A stretch of DNA of 64,000 nt, from positions 45,003 to 109,002 of the forward strand of contig JBGUMF010000017.1 in assembly GCA_045116675.1 (NCBI GenBank). Reading direction: 5' to 3'. Below are positions 8,698-17,662 of the stretch, piece after piece (the first letter of the stretch is position 1; each line of letters starts with the position of its first letter). The position numbers were made by a program, and so were the translations under genes. The notes under the pieces were generated by a model. It saw only the letters and a list, made by a program, of their open reading frames with translations. It was not told where the DNA came from and ran no database searches. This DNA comes from F23-D06 sp045116675. GTDB lineage: Bacteria > Bacteroidota > Bacteroidia > Bacteroidales > WCHB1-69.

Positions 8698-8724
8698 TTT
8701 TGCTTGTCAGAAAAGATTCTGCGT

Positions 8725-9783
8725 TCACCCCCGGATTACCTGTGCGGCGGCCATATAGGGTGAGATGCGCTTTTCGCGGATGAGCGGTAGCAGGCGCTCG
8801 ATTTCACGCGCCTTGTTGGCATCGGTGTAGAAGTCATTCTGCAAGGTGAAATTAATCCAATTGTAGAAGATGTTGACATTCTGCTCGGTACGGTTTTTCT
8901 CGAAATAGCCGTTCTGCTTGGTCAGTGCTTCGTATTGCTGGATCATGTTCCACACCTTGTCAATGGCGAAGCCTTCGAGGGCGGAGCACACCTCCACGGG
9001 GACATCCCATTGGCTTTCGTTTTTGGGAAACAATTTCAGCGCAGCACGGTATTGGGCCTGCGCACCCACGGCCTTGGCCTTGTTGTCGCCGTCGGCTTTG
9101 TTGATGATGAGGCCGTCGGCCATCTCCATGATGCCGCGCTTGATGCCCTGTAGCTCGTCGCCGGCACCCGCCAGCATGAGGAGCAGGAAGAAGTCCACCA
9201 TGGATTTGACCACGGTTTCCGACTGGCCCACACCTACCGTTTCCACCAAGATGACATCAAAGCCGGCGGCTTCGCATAAGATGATGGTCTCGCGGGTTTT
9301 GCGGGCCACGCCGCCTAAGGTGCTGCCCGATGGCGAAGGGCGGATGAAGGCGTCAGGGTCCACCGACAGGGCTTCCATGCGGGTCTTGTCGCCTAAGATG
9401 CTGCCCTTGGTGCGCTCGCTGGAGGGGTCGATGGCGAGCACCGCCAGCTTGTGGCCCATGCCGGTAAGCATCTTGCCGAAGGATTCAATGAAGGTGCTCT
9501 TTCCAACTCCCGGCACGCCGGTGATGCCGATGCGCAGGGAATGGCCGGAGTGGGGGAGACAACGCTCGATAATGGCCTGGGCCATTGACAGATGGTCGGG
9601 GTTGGCGCTCTCAATCATGGTGATGGCTTGGCTGAGGATGACGCGCTCGCCGCGGAGGATGCCCTCCACGTAGTCGTCCACCGACAGCACGCGCCGTTTC
9701 CGCCGCACTAAGTGCGGGTTCACCTGCTCGGGCTGCTCAATGCCGGCCCGCTCCGTCAATGCCGATTGGAAATTGTCTTCCAT
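8725..9783 (-). CDS. meaB: methylmalonyl-CoA mutase-associated GTPase MeaB
   Basis: A 352-residue G3E-family GTPase. Visible motifs are the P-loop GITGVPGVGKST, the family pattern LAIDPSSERTKGSILGDKTRM, ILVETVGVGQSE, and the base-recognition NKAD. MeaB protects and gates cofactor loading of adenosylcobalamin-dependent methylmalonyl-CoA mutase, the enzyme interconverting succinyl-CoA and methylmalonyl-CoA in propionate production. The mutase genes are not in this window. It starts 6 bases after the lon stop, so it is probably the second gene of a lon-meaB operon. Confidence 0.95.
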   Translation of the reverse strand: MEDNFQSALTERAGIEQPEQVNPHLVRRKRRVLSVDDYVEGILRGERVILSQAITMIESANPDHLSMAQAIIERCLPHSGHSLRIGITGVPGVGKSTFIESFGKMLTGMGHKLAVLAIDPSSERTKGSILGDKTRMEALSVDPDAFIRPSPSGSTLGGVARKTRETIILCEAAGFDVILVETVGVGQSETVVKSMVDFFLLLMLAGAGDELQGIKRGIMEMADGLIINKADGDNKAKAVGAQAQYRAALKLFPKNESQWDVPVEVCSALEGFAIDKVWNMIQQYEALTKQNGYFEKNRTEQNVNIFYNWINFTLQNDFYTDANKAREIERLLPLIREKRISPYMAAAQVIRG

Positions 9784-9789
9784 AATTGC

Positions 9790-12207
9790 TTATTTTCCAA
9801 AATTATATGCTACGGCATCCTTCATGGAGGAGAAGTAGTGGAAACGCATTCCCTCGATGAAGTTCTCCTTGATGTCTTCGATGTCCTTGCGGTTTTCTTC
9901 CGACATGACGATGTCGTAAATGCCGCTGCGCTTGGCGGCGAGGATTTTCTCCTTGATGCCGCCCACGGGCAGCAGTTTGCCCCGCAGGGTGATCTCGCCG
10001 GTCATGGCAATCTTGTCGCGAAGTGTCTTTTGGGTGAAGGCGGAGATCAGGGCGGTAAGGATGGTGATGCCGGCGGAGGGTCCGTCTTTTGGGGTGGCAC
10101 CTTCGGGCACGTGCACATGCACTTTCAGCCGTTCGAAAACGGCTGGGTCGATGCGGAACTCGCGGGCATGGGCCTTGAGGAACTCATAGGCAATGGTGGC
10201 CGACTCCTTCATCACGTCGCCGAGGTTGCCGGTCATGGTGAGCTCGCCCTTGCCGGGGGAGGTTAGCGCCTCCACGAAGAGGATCTCGCCGCCCACGGCG
10301 GTCCAGGCCAGACCGGTGGCCACGCCGGGCACAGTGTTGTCGAAGGCCTTCTCCAGCTGGAAGATGGGTGATCCGAGCATCTCTTTGAGGTCGCCGGAAT
10401 TGACTTTTTTCTCAATAGTGCCTTCCTGCACCAGCTGGGCGGCACGCTTGCGGATGATCTTCGCCACGGTACGCTCCAGGGTACGCACGCCCGACTCCCG
10501 CGTGTATTCGCTGATGATGTGCTCTACGGTCTTGTCGGGGATCTGAAGCTGCTTCTTGTCCAAACCGTTCTCCTTGAGCTGCTTGGGGATAAGATGATGC
10601 TTGGCGATTTGGAGCTTTTCCTCGGCCAGGTATCCGGGTATCTCGATGATCTCCATACGGTCGCGGAGGGCCGGATGTACGTTTCCGATGTCGTTGGCGG
10701 TGGCAATGAAGAGCACCCTCGAAAGGTCAAAGGAGGTCTCCAAGTAGTTGTCGTAGAAAGCGTTGTTCTGTTCGGGGTCCATCACCTCTAATAAAGCCGC
10801 CGAAGGGTCGCCTTGCACATTCATGCCCGTAATCTTGTCGATTTCGTCCAGCACGAAGACAGGGTTGGCGAAGCCGGCCTTGCGCATGTTCTGGATGATA
10901 CGGCCGGGCATGGCTCCGATGTAGGTCTTGCGGTGCCCGCGGATTTCCGATTCGTCACGCAAACCGCCTAAGGAGACGCGCACATACTTGCGGCCGAGGG
11001 CGGCGGCGATGGACTTGCCTAAGGATGTCTTGCCCACGCCCGGAGGTCCGGCCAGACAGAGAATCGGCGATTTCATGTCGCCCTTCAGTTTCAGCACGGC
11101 CAAATACTCGATGATGCGCTCCTTGACCTTGTCCAGACCGTAATGGTCATGGTCAAGGGTCTTGCGGGCCTTGGCCAGGTCGAAGTTGTCTTTGCTGTAT
11201 TCGTTCCAGGGCAGGTCCACCAACAGCTCCAGGTAGTTGAGCTGCACGGAGTAATCAGGAGCCATGGAGTTGGTGCGTTGCAGTTTTTCTAGTTCTTTGT
11301 TGAAAAGGTCGGCGGTTTCCTTGTTCCATTTTTTCTTGGCGGCACGCTCCTTCAGGGAGGCATAGTCCTTTTCGGATGGTGACCCGCCTAACTCCTCTTG
11401 TATGGTCTTTATCTGCTGGTTCAGGAAATATTCGCGTTGCTGTTTGTCCAGTTCCTGTCGCGATTTGTCCTGGATTTGGTTTTTCAGTTCGATAATCTGG
11501 AGGTCGCGGTGCAGCAGTTTGAGGATCTGCTTGGCACTATCCACGATGTCGTTGTTCTCCAGAATCTGCTGTTTCTCATCTACGGAGACGGAGAGGTTGG
11601 AGGCCAGGAAGTTGAGCAGGAAAACATGGCTTTCGATATTCTTGAGGGCGAAAGAGGCCTCGCGGGGGAGGTTGGGCGACAGCTTCATCATGCGGGTGGC
11701 CGTGTCCTTAATGGTGGAAATCAGAGCTTTGAAGTTCCGATGTTCGGTAATTCGTTTGTCGAAGTCGTTGGAGTTGAAGGGGATGGCGGAGCATTTGAAG
11801 TAGGGCTCGGTCTGGGTGAGGTCTTGGATGATGAAGCGGCGCACGCCCTGCACGATGATGGTCACGCCGCCGTCGGGCATGGTGATGTATTTGAGGATGT
11901 GTGCCATCGTGCCCACGCGGTAAAGGTCGTCGAGGGTGGGCTCTTCCACCTCGTTGGTGCGTTGGGCCACCACGCCGATAGGCTCGGAGGTGCGGGAGTA
12001 GTCCTGCGCCAGCCGGATGGACTTGGTGCGTCCCACGTTGATGGGGATAACCATACCGGGAAAGAGGAGGGTATTACGGAGAGGCAGCAGGGCAATCTCC
12101 TCGGGAATATCCTCCTGACGAAGTTTGATTTCGTCGTCAAGAGAGAATAACGGGATGAAGTTCGCCTCGTTGCCCATAAATTCTTCAAGCAGTGATATGT
12201 CTTTCAT
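9790..12207 (-). CDS. lon: ATP-dependent protease La (Lon)
   Basis: An 805-residue Lon. The N-terminal substrate-binding domain begins at EIALLPLRNTLLFPGMVIP. The AAA+ module has Walker A GPPGVGKTSLGKS and Walker B FVLDEIDK. The C-terminal protease domain has the catalytic serine in PKDGPSAGI and a lysine in RGKLLPVGGIKEK. Lon degrades damaged and regulatory proteins in the cytoplasm using ATP. Size matches the family. Its promoter lies inside the region of the rpmE2 terminator, and meaB follows after 6 bases. Confidence 0.98.
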   Translation of the reverse strand: MKDISLLEEFMGNEANFIPLFSLDDEIKLRQEDIPEEIALLPLRNTLLFPGMVIPINVGRTKSIRLAQDYSRTSEPIGVVAQRTNEVEEPTLDDLYRVGTMAHILKYITMPDGGVTIIVQGVRRFIIQDLTQTEPYFKCSAIPFNSNDFDKRITEHRNFKALISTIKDTATRMMKLSPNLPREASFALKNIESHVFLLNFLASNLSVSVDEKQQILENNDIVDSAKQILKLLHRDLQIIELKNQIQDKSRQELDKQQREYFLNQQIKTIQEELGGSPSEKDYASLKERAAKKKWNKETADLFNKELEKLQRTNSMAPDYSVQLNYLELLVDLPWNEYSKDNFDLAKARKTLDHDHYGLDKVKERIIEYLAVLKLKGDMKSPILCLAGPPGVGKTSLGKSIAAALGRKYVRVSLGGLRDESEIRGHRKTYIGAMPGRIIQNMRKAGFANPVFVLDEIDKITGMNVQGDPSAALLEVMDPEQNNAFYDNYLETSFDLSRVLFIATANDIGNVHPALRDRMEIIEIPGYLAEEKLQIAKHHLIPKQLKENGLDKKQLQIPDKTVEHIISEYTRESGVRTLERTVAKIIRKRAAQLVQEGTIEKKVNSGDLKEMLGSPIFQLEKAFDNTVPGVATGLAWTAVGGEILFVEALTSPGKGELTMTGNLGDVMKESATIAYEFLKAHAREFRIDPAVFERLKVHVHVPEGATPKDGPSAGITILTALISAFTQKTLRDKIAMTGEITLRGKLLPVGGIKEKILAAKRSGIYDIVMSEENRKDIEDIKENFIEGMRFHYFSSMKDAVAYNFGK

Positions 12208-12231
12208 CTATATTGTGTTAGAATAAAAAAA

Positions 12232-12270
12232 CTGACCTCTTTTGACAAGCAAAAAAGGTCAGCAAAAGTA
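12232..12270 (-). terminator. rpmE2 terminator overlapping lon promoter
   Basis: On the minus strand, CTGACCT and AGGTCAG arms (12262-12256 and 12238-12232) extended by A/T pairs form a hairpin followed by seven T. TACTTTTG (12270-12263) immediately upstream is a -7 element for lon. A start about 7 bases downstream would fall inside the first hairpin arm, so lon transcripts would not carry the complete terminator. Confidence 0.7.
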
Positions 12271-12287
12271 CAAAAATATTATGGATA

Positions 12288-12557
12288 TTATTTGTTCTTG
12301 TTTGTGTCGAGGTGACGGGCGTATTTGTTGCGGAATTTATCCACACGGCCTGCGGTGTCAACCAATTTCATCTTACCCGTGAAGAAGGGGTGAGATGTGT
12401 TAGAAATCTCTAATTTTACCAGCGGATATTCATTTCCGTCTTCCCACTGAATCGTGTCTTTTGTAGCAACGGTGGACTTGGTCAAGAAAGCGTAATCGTT
12501 TGACATGTCCTTAAATACGACCGTTCTATACTCTTTTGGATGGATACCTTTTTTCAT
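12288..12557 (-). CDS. rpmE2: 50S ribosomal protein L31 type B
   Basis: An 89-residue protein beginning MKKGIHPKEYRTVVFKD, with the family segments SHPFFTGKMKLVDTAGRVDKF and a short charged tail. The zinc-binding cysteines of type A L31 are absent, which marks it as the zinc-independent type B form. It is a peripheral protein of the large subunit near the central protuberance. It has its own promoter (12595-12624) and a terminator downstream. Confidence 0.95.
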   Translation of the reverse strand: MKKGIHPKEYRTVVFKDMSNDYAFLTKSTVATKDTIQWEDGNEYPLVKLEISNTSHPFFTGKMKLVDTAGRVDKFRNKYARHLDTNKNK

Positions 12558-12594
12558 TTTATCTATTGTTTTTGTTGCCTAAAAAATTGGAGTG

Positions 12595-12624
12595 CAAAAA
12601 TACACTTTTTTTGAATTAAATCAA
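12595..12624 (-). promoter_or_regulatory. promoter of rpmE2
   Basis: Minus strand TTG (12624-12622), 19-base spacer, TATTTTTG (12602-12595), a good match to the Bacteroidota form. Confidence 0.7.
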
Positions 12625-12662
12625 GTAGTTGCGTTTTTTTTATTTCCACAGGGAAAAAAGGC

Positions 12663-13172
12663 TCAGTTTGTCTTGAATTTATAGGTGTCGATGGCGGCGA
12701 GGTCGGCGTTGGCCTTGACGATTTTCTGTTTGAGGTTTTCCTTGTGGCGGATCACCTTCTCGCGCATGGCGGGGTCGCCGGTAGCGAGGATCTGCATGGC
12801 GAGGATGGCGGCGTTCTGCGCCCCGTTGATGGCCACGGTGGCCACGGGTATGCCTGGCGGCATCTGCAGCATGGCGAGGGCGGCATCCACCCCCTCCAGC
12901 GACGACTTGATGGGCACTCCGATAACCGGCAGGGGAGTCATGGCGGCGATCACACCCGGCAGATGCGCGGCCATGCCGGCACCCGCGATGATGACCTCCA
13001 CGCCCCGCGTGTGCGCCTTCTTGGCATATTCGGCCACCTCGTCGGGCGTGCGGTGCGCCGACAAGGCCAGCACCTCAAAGGGTATTTCGTTGCTCTCCAG
13101 GAATTTGAAAGCAGCCTCCATGACCGGAAGGTCTGATGTGCTGCCCATGATGATGCTTACTCGTGCGTTCAT
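12663..13172 (-). CDS. purE: N5-carboxyaminoimidazole ribonucleotide mutase PurE
   Basis: A 169-residue class I PurE. The signature MGSTSDLPVMEAA near the N-terminus binds the phosphate, SAHRTPDEVAEYA and AGAGMAAHLPGVIAAMT follow, and the catalytic His is in SAHR. It moves the carboxyl group of N5-CAIR to form CAIR in purine synthesis, normally after PurK. ATG 13172 gives the standard N-terminus; an upstream in-frame extension runs through the divergent promoter region and is unlikely. It is divergent from prfA. No other purine genes except guaA and gmk are in the window. Confidence 0.95.
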   Translation of the reverse strand: MNARVSIIMGSTSDLPVMEAAFKFLESNEIPFEVLALSAHRTPDEVAEYAKKAHTRGVEVIIAGAGMAAHLPGVIAAMTPLPVIGVPIKSSLEGVDAALAMLQMPPGIPVATVAINGAQNAAILAMQILATGDPAMREKVIRHKENLKQKIVKANADLAAIDTYKFKTN

Positions 13173-13251
13173 ATCTGTGCTTTTTACGTGTGTGATTTGT
13201 TCGTTCTTTTTTGGCATAACTTTTGCCAAAAGCACCCGTTAATCGGGCCTG

Positions 13252-13292
13252 CAAAGATAATATTAAAAAACGGAAATTTAATCGTATCTTTG
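13252..13292. promoter_or_regulatory. divergent promoters of purE and prfA
   Basis: TATCTTTG on the minus strand (13259-13252) faces purE and TATCTTTG on the plus strand (13285-13292) faces prfA, 25 bases apart. Neither has an obvious TTG at the right distance. Confidence 0.6.
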
Positions 13293-13317
13293 CCGCCGAA
13301 TTTAGAAAGGACTTTTT

Positions 13318-14397
13318 ATGAACGATTTACTTGGAAAATTGGAACTTATCTACCAACGTTGGCTGCAGATTGGCGAGGATATCACCAAACCCGATGCCAT
13401 GTCGGATATGAAGAAGTTTATCAAGATGAGCAAGGACTATAAGGACTTGCAGGCGGTGGTGGATGCATATAAGAAATACAAGGATGTGATTGGCAATATT
13501 GCCAACGCCAAGGAGATATTGGCCAATGAGAAGGATGAAGAATTCCGCGAGATGGCCAAGCTGGAGCTGGACACGTTCCAGGCTGAGAAGGACCAGTTGG
13601 AAGAGGACATCCGTTTCCTGCTGCTGCCTTCCGACCCGCAGGACAGCAAGAATGCCCAGATGGAGATCCGCGCCGGCACCGGTGGCGACGAGGCCAGCAT
13701 CTTCGCCGGCGACCTTTTCCGTATGTATCAGCATTATTGTGACAAGAAAGGCTGGAAGATAGAGGTCCTTTCCATGACGGAAGGCACGGTGGGCGGTTAC
13801 AAGGAGATTGACTTTGCCGTGAATGGTGAGGGCGTGTATGGCATCATGAAGTATGAATCCGGCGTGCACCGCGTGCAGCGTGTGCCGCAGACGGAATCGC
13901 AGGGCCGCGTGCACACATCCGCCGCTTCTGTGGTGGTGCTGCCCGAGGCCGATGAGTTTGATGTGGATCTGAAACAGAGCGACATCAAGAAGGAGACGTT
14001 CTGCGCTTCTGGTCCTGGCGGCCAGTGCGTCAACACGACCTATTCCGCCGTGCGCCTCACCCACATCCCCACGGGCATCGTGGTCTCCATCCAGGATGAG
14101 AAATCCCAAATCAAGAACCTCGAAAAGGCTATGCGCGTGCTGCGTACCCGTCTTTTTGAAATGGAATACAAAAAATACCTGGACGAAATCGCTTCCAAAC
14201 GGAAGACAATGGTCTCCACCGGCGACCGTTCCGCCAAGATCCGCACCTACAACTATCCGCAAAACCGCGTGACTGACCACCGCATCAATTTCACGATGTA
14301 CAATCTGGCCAATTTCATGAACGGCGATATCGAGGAGGTGCTGCAAGCCCTGCAGGTGGCCGAGAATGCCGAACGCCTGAAGGAGGCGGTGGAATAA
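13318..14397 (+). CDS. prfA: peptide chain release factor 1
   Basis: A 359-residue class I release factor. The peptidyl-tRNA hydrolysis motif GPGGQ is present (SGPGGQCVNTTYSAVRLTH), and the codon-recognition region has RVPQTESQGRVHTSAA, fitting RF1 (UAA/UAG). Length equals the usual RF1 length and no programmed frameshift is seen, unlike RF2 genes. A cysteine follows the GGQ where serine or histidine is commoner; this is probably harmless. It has its own promoter and ends 16 bases from the convergent helicase gene. Confidence 0.96.
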   Translation: MNDLLGKLELIYQRWLQIGEDITKPDAMSDMKKFIKMSKDYKDLQAVVDAYKKYKDVIGNIANAKEILANEKDEEFREMAKLELDTFQAEKDQLEEDIRFLLLPSDPQDSKNAQMEIRAGTGGDEASIFAGDLFRMYQHYCDKKGWKIEVLSMTEGTVGGYKEIDFAVNGEGVYGIMKYESGVHRVQRVPQTESQGRVHTSAASVVVLPEADEFDVDLKQSDIKKETFCASGPGGQCVNTTYSAVRLTHIPTGIVVSIQDEKSQIKNLEKAMRVLRTRLFEMEYKKYLDEIASKRKTMVSTGDRSAKIRTYNYPQNRVTDHRINFTMYNLANFMNGDIEEVLQALQVAENAERLKEAVE

Positions 14398-14413
14398 TCC
14401 GGATACCTATTTA

Positions 14414-17400
14414 TTATATATAAAGCAATTTCCCTTCCACTTTCGGATACCCCATCTCACGTAGCAAGGCGCAGTATCCGTCTATCTGCTTTTGGTACTG
14501 CTCGTGCGGCTGGCCTGTCTTGTAGTCGATGACCATCACCTTGTCAGGCAAGAACACTACACGGTCGGGACGGTGCTGGTTGCCTTGGCTGTCCAGAATG
14601 GTGATTTCGTTGCGCACGTCCGCGCCGGGCGCGAAGCATGGCCGCAGGGTGTCATCTTCCAGAATGTGCTGCAAAACAGTCCGCAGGCGTTCCTTCCGCA
14701 CGGGTTCCACATGGGAGATGAAAGTGTCGATTTCCGCCATGGAGGTGGGAAACACGTCCAATCCGGACAAGAAATCATGGACAAAGGTCCCTTCCACCCT
14801 CGGGTCGTCCTCGGACAAAGTCTCCTGACTTTCAAAACGGAGCGTGTCGATGGAGAAATCGGACAAGACAACTTTAGGGATGATATTTTCCTGGTCCTTT
14901 TTATCCGTTTCTTTCTTATTTTTCTTCTTCCAACCCCGGTCTCCGAAGTAGTAGAACTGTTTGTCTTCCGTGTCCTGCTCAAAAAGCAGTCCGCCGTCCG
15001 GATGGTTCTCATTGTTGCAGAAGGAGAGCAGATGGTCGCCGTAGCCGCTCCCGCTTGTTTTGCTGTGTTTGGTGATGATATACAACATTTCGCTGGCACG
15101 CGTATGGGCCACATACAGCAGATTCAGGGAATCCATGCCACGGCTTTCACTTTCATCCAAATATTGCTGCTCGTAGGAAGAACCCATGCAGCCCTTTTCG
15201 CTCAATTCAATATAGGCGACTTCTGAGTCTGAGATTTTTGTCCAGATGGGTTTCAGTTTGTTGGCAGAAGATGTGTAGGGCAGGATGACAACCGGGTATT
15301 CCAACCCTTTGGATTTATGGATAGTGCTGACAGTGATGGCGTTATATTTTCCAGTGAGCTTTATGGCGGGTTTGCTCTTGGTGTCGTTGACCATCTGCCA
15401 CCAGCTCAAGAATGCGGTGATCTCGCCGGTGTGGGTTTTCAGATAGTTGAGAACCACATTTTCAAAGCTGACAACAAAAGGGCTTTGTAGCTTGTCCAAT
15501 CCGTAGAATCCGATAATCTCCCGAATGAGGATCCAGAAAGGCTGTGACCGCCACTCTTCACAAGGTATCTGGAGCCCGAATTTCTGTTTCAACAGGTCCT
15601 GGAAATTGGAGTCGGCGTGTAGTGCGAACAGGATTTCTTCCATGCTCTTTTCACGAAGATGGATGCGGGATAGAAAATGGAGGATGGTCGCCTGAGCCAG
15701 CAGGTCTTTCGGACGAATCAGATGGCGGAGGGTTTGGATGATGAGGTTCACCTCTGCGGATGTGTTGAGTGTCAGGGCTTTTTCGGTGATGACATGCCAG
15801 CCCTGTTTCAACATGAGGTTGCTCATGCGGGCGCAGCTGTCGTTGCCGGAATAGAGCACGGCGATGTCGCCCTCCTCATACCCGCGCATCAGCGCATCCT
15901 TGACGGCAAAGAGCACCTCCGCATCCGGCACCGTGATGTCCGGATCCTCTTTTATGGCTTGTATGAAATCGTTTCCGGGTTGGAAATGGGTACGGGAGGC
16001 GAGGCTCTTTTTGTCGATATTGGAAGTTCCTATATACACTTGCACCAAACCCGGCTCTTTTTTCACGATATCCTGCTCCAATCCGGAGGCGTAATACTTG
16101 TCCAGGTTTTTGGCTTGGGAATAATATTTGAAAAACAGGTTGTTGAAAGTGACCACCGAGGCGAGGGAACGGAAATTCTTCTGAAGCGGCTCGGAATGGT
16201 AAGTCTCTTTGGTGACCATACGCAGGTCGGGGTCGGTTTGAAGCCGGTTGAGGTCGGTGAGTTTGTAGAAGAGGTCGGCATCGCCGTTACGGAACCGGTA
16301 GATGGCCTGTTTCACGTCCCCGAAAAGCGACACGTCGCGTCCGTTGGCGAGGGCGTTGTTGATGATGAGAGGCTTCAGGTCGTCCCATTGCATCTGTGAT
16401 GTGTCCTGAAATTCATCGATGAAGAAGTTGTCGAAACGGATGCGGTCGAACAGATATTCATAGCCGCGATTTTGTATCGTCTCGTATATCAATGTGTTGG
16501 ATTCGTTGAGGATGAAGAAGTTGTTCTGCTGTTTGATCTCCTCCATTTTTTTCTGCAAATCGGTCAGGAGGGTGAGCTTGTCGGCATTCTTGATTAGGAT
16601 TTTATAATCCCGATATTGGCGTACAGGGTCTTTTAGAAGGTCACGAATCCGGTAGAAACAATCTTCTAAGTGCGGGACTACCTCATCCAGAAGAGTGGTT
16701 TCATCACTGGTGAGCTTTGTTTTTTTGAGATAGCCGCCTGTTTTTTTATTCTGGAATTTTTCAAGGCTTTCCAGATAATAGGTGACAGGGTCGTTTAAAA
16801 CATCTTCAAACCAATGGCTGAAGGTCGGACTGTTCAGGCTCAGTCCTGCAAGGCGGGCCATCCAGCTGCTGCCTTCCTGGGCTGTCTGGCGGATGCGTTC
16901 GCGCAGCTCGTCGGGCGTGTTCCGAAGCCAGGCGCGAATCTTCGCATTGTTCTCGCGGATGGTGTCGGCGTCCGTATTGCGGAGAATCTGGATGTATTGG
17001 TAATTTTTTTCCGCATTGTCGTAAAGGATGTCCAAGGCGGCCCGCAACTCCCTGTCGATGTTGAGGTTGCCGGTTTCCTCCATGCTGTTGTCCAACAGGG
17101 CGAGGATTCGTTTGGCCAGATTGGTGGAGGCGGAGAGTTCGTTCAGCAGTTGGTCGATGGCCTCGATGTAAAACTCGTCCATCTCAATCAGGACGGAGTA
17201 GGTGAGGCTGAGTTTGAGGCTGATGGCCGAGGAACGGATAACCCGTTGGAAGAAGCTGTCGATGGTGGAGATGGTGAAGCGTGCGTAGTCGTACAGGATG
17301 CGCTGGAGCAGCTCTTTGGATTCCCGCTGCATGAAACGGGCAAGCACATCCGGGTCGGGCTGGTTTGTGCCGAAGAGCTTTGCCACGACCATATTATAGA

Positions 17401-17659
17401 TGGCTTTGGCACCGCCTCCGATTTTATCGGCCGGTTCAAAGGCGAAGGCGGTCAGCGTGCGCACGATGCGGTCCTTCATCTCCCCGGCAGCGTTGTTGGT
17501 GAAGGTGATACCCAGGATCTTCTGGAACAAATCCAGATGCAGTTCCGCGCCCGCCTGGCCGATATGCTTGCTGTCGTATCGGAAACAGAGTGTGAGGAAA
17601 TCGGCCACCAGGCTGGTGGTCTTGCCGGCACCGGCGGAAGCGGAGTAGGTGGTGAACAT
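14414..17659 (-). CDS. UvrD-type helicase with PD-(D/E)XK nuclease domain (AddA/RecB-like)
   Basis: A 1081-residue DNA repair protein. Walker A is TYSASAGAGKTTSLV at the N-terminus; motif II is FFIDEFQDTSQMQWDDL; motifs V and VI are TVSTIHKSKGLEYPVVILPY and LLYVAHTRASEMLYI. A RecB-type nuclease is at the end: HRPDRVV, then VMVIDYKTGQ and KQIDGY. It would unwind and degrade double-strand ends before RecA loading. The AddB-like partner usually paired with it is not adjacent. It is the last gene of a gmk-led run, 3 bases after the flavoprotein gene. Gene naming as addA is not certain. Confidence 0.9.
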   Translation of the reverse strand: MFTTYSASAGAGKTTSLVADFLTLCFRYDSKHIGQAGAELHLDLFQKILGITFTNNAAGEMKDRIVRTLTAFAFEPADKIGGGAKAIYNMVVAKLFGTNQPDPDVLARFMQRESKELLQRILYDYARFTISTIDSFFQRVIRSSAISLKLSLTYSVLIEMDEFYIEAIDQLLNELSASTNLAKRILALLDNSMEETGNLNIDRELRAALDILYDNAEKNYQYIQILRNTDADTIRENNAKIRAWLRNTPDELRERIRQTAQEGSSWMARLAGLSLNSPTFSHWFEDVLNDPVTYYLESLEKFQNKKTGGYLKKTKLTSDETTLLDEVVPHLEDCFYRIRDLLKDPVRQYRDYKILIKNADKLTLLTDLQKKMEEIKQQNNFFILNESNTLIYETIQNRGYEYLFDRIRFDNFFIDEFQDTSQMQWDDLKPLIINNALANGRDVSLFGDVKQAIYRFRNGDADLFYKLTDLNRLQTDPDLRMVTKETYHSEPLQKNFRSLASVVTFNNLFFKYYSQAKNLDKYYASGLEQDIVKKEPGLVQVYIGTSNIDKKSLASRTHFQPGNDFIQAIKEDPDITVPDAEVLFAVKDALMRGYEEGDIAVLYSGNDSCARMSNLMLKQGWHVITEKALTLNTSAEVNLIIQTLRHLIRPKDLLAQATILHFLSRIHLREKSMEEILFALHADSNFQDLLKQKFGLQIPCEEWRSQPFWILIREIIGFYGLDKLQSPFVVSFENVVLNYLKTHTGEITAFLSWWQMVNDTKSKPAIKLTGKYNAITVSTIHKSKGLEYPVVILPYTSSANKLKPIWTKISDSEVAYIELSEKGCMGSSYEQQYLDESESRGMDSLNLLYVAHTRASEMLYIITKHSKTSGSGYGDHLLSFCNNENHPDGGLLFEQDTEDKQFYYFGDRGWKKKNKKETDKKDQENIIPKVVLSDFSIDTLRFESQETLSEDDPRVEGTFVHDFLSGLDVFPTSMAEIDTFISHVEPVRKERLRTVLQHILEDDTLRPCFAPGADVRNEITILDSQGNQHRPDRVVFLPDKVMVIDYKTGQPHEQYQKQIDGYCALLREMGYPKVEGKLLYI

Positions 17660-17662
17660 GGG

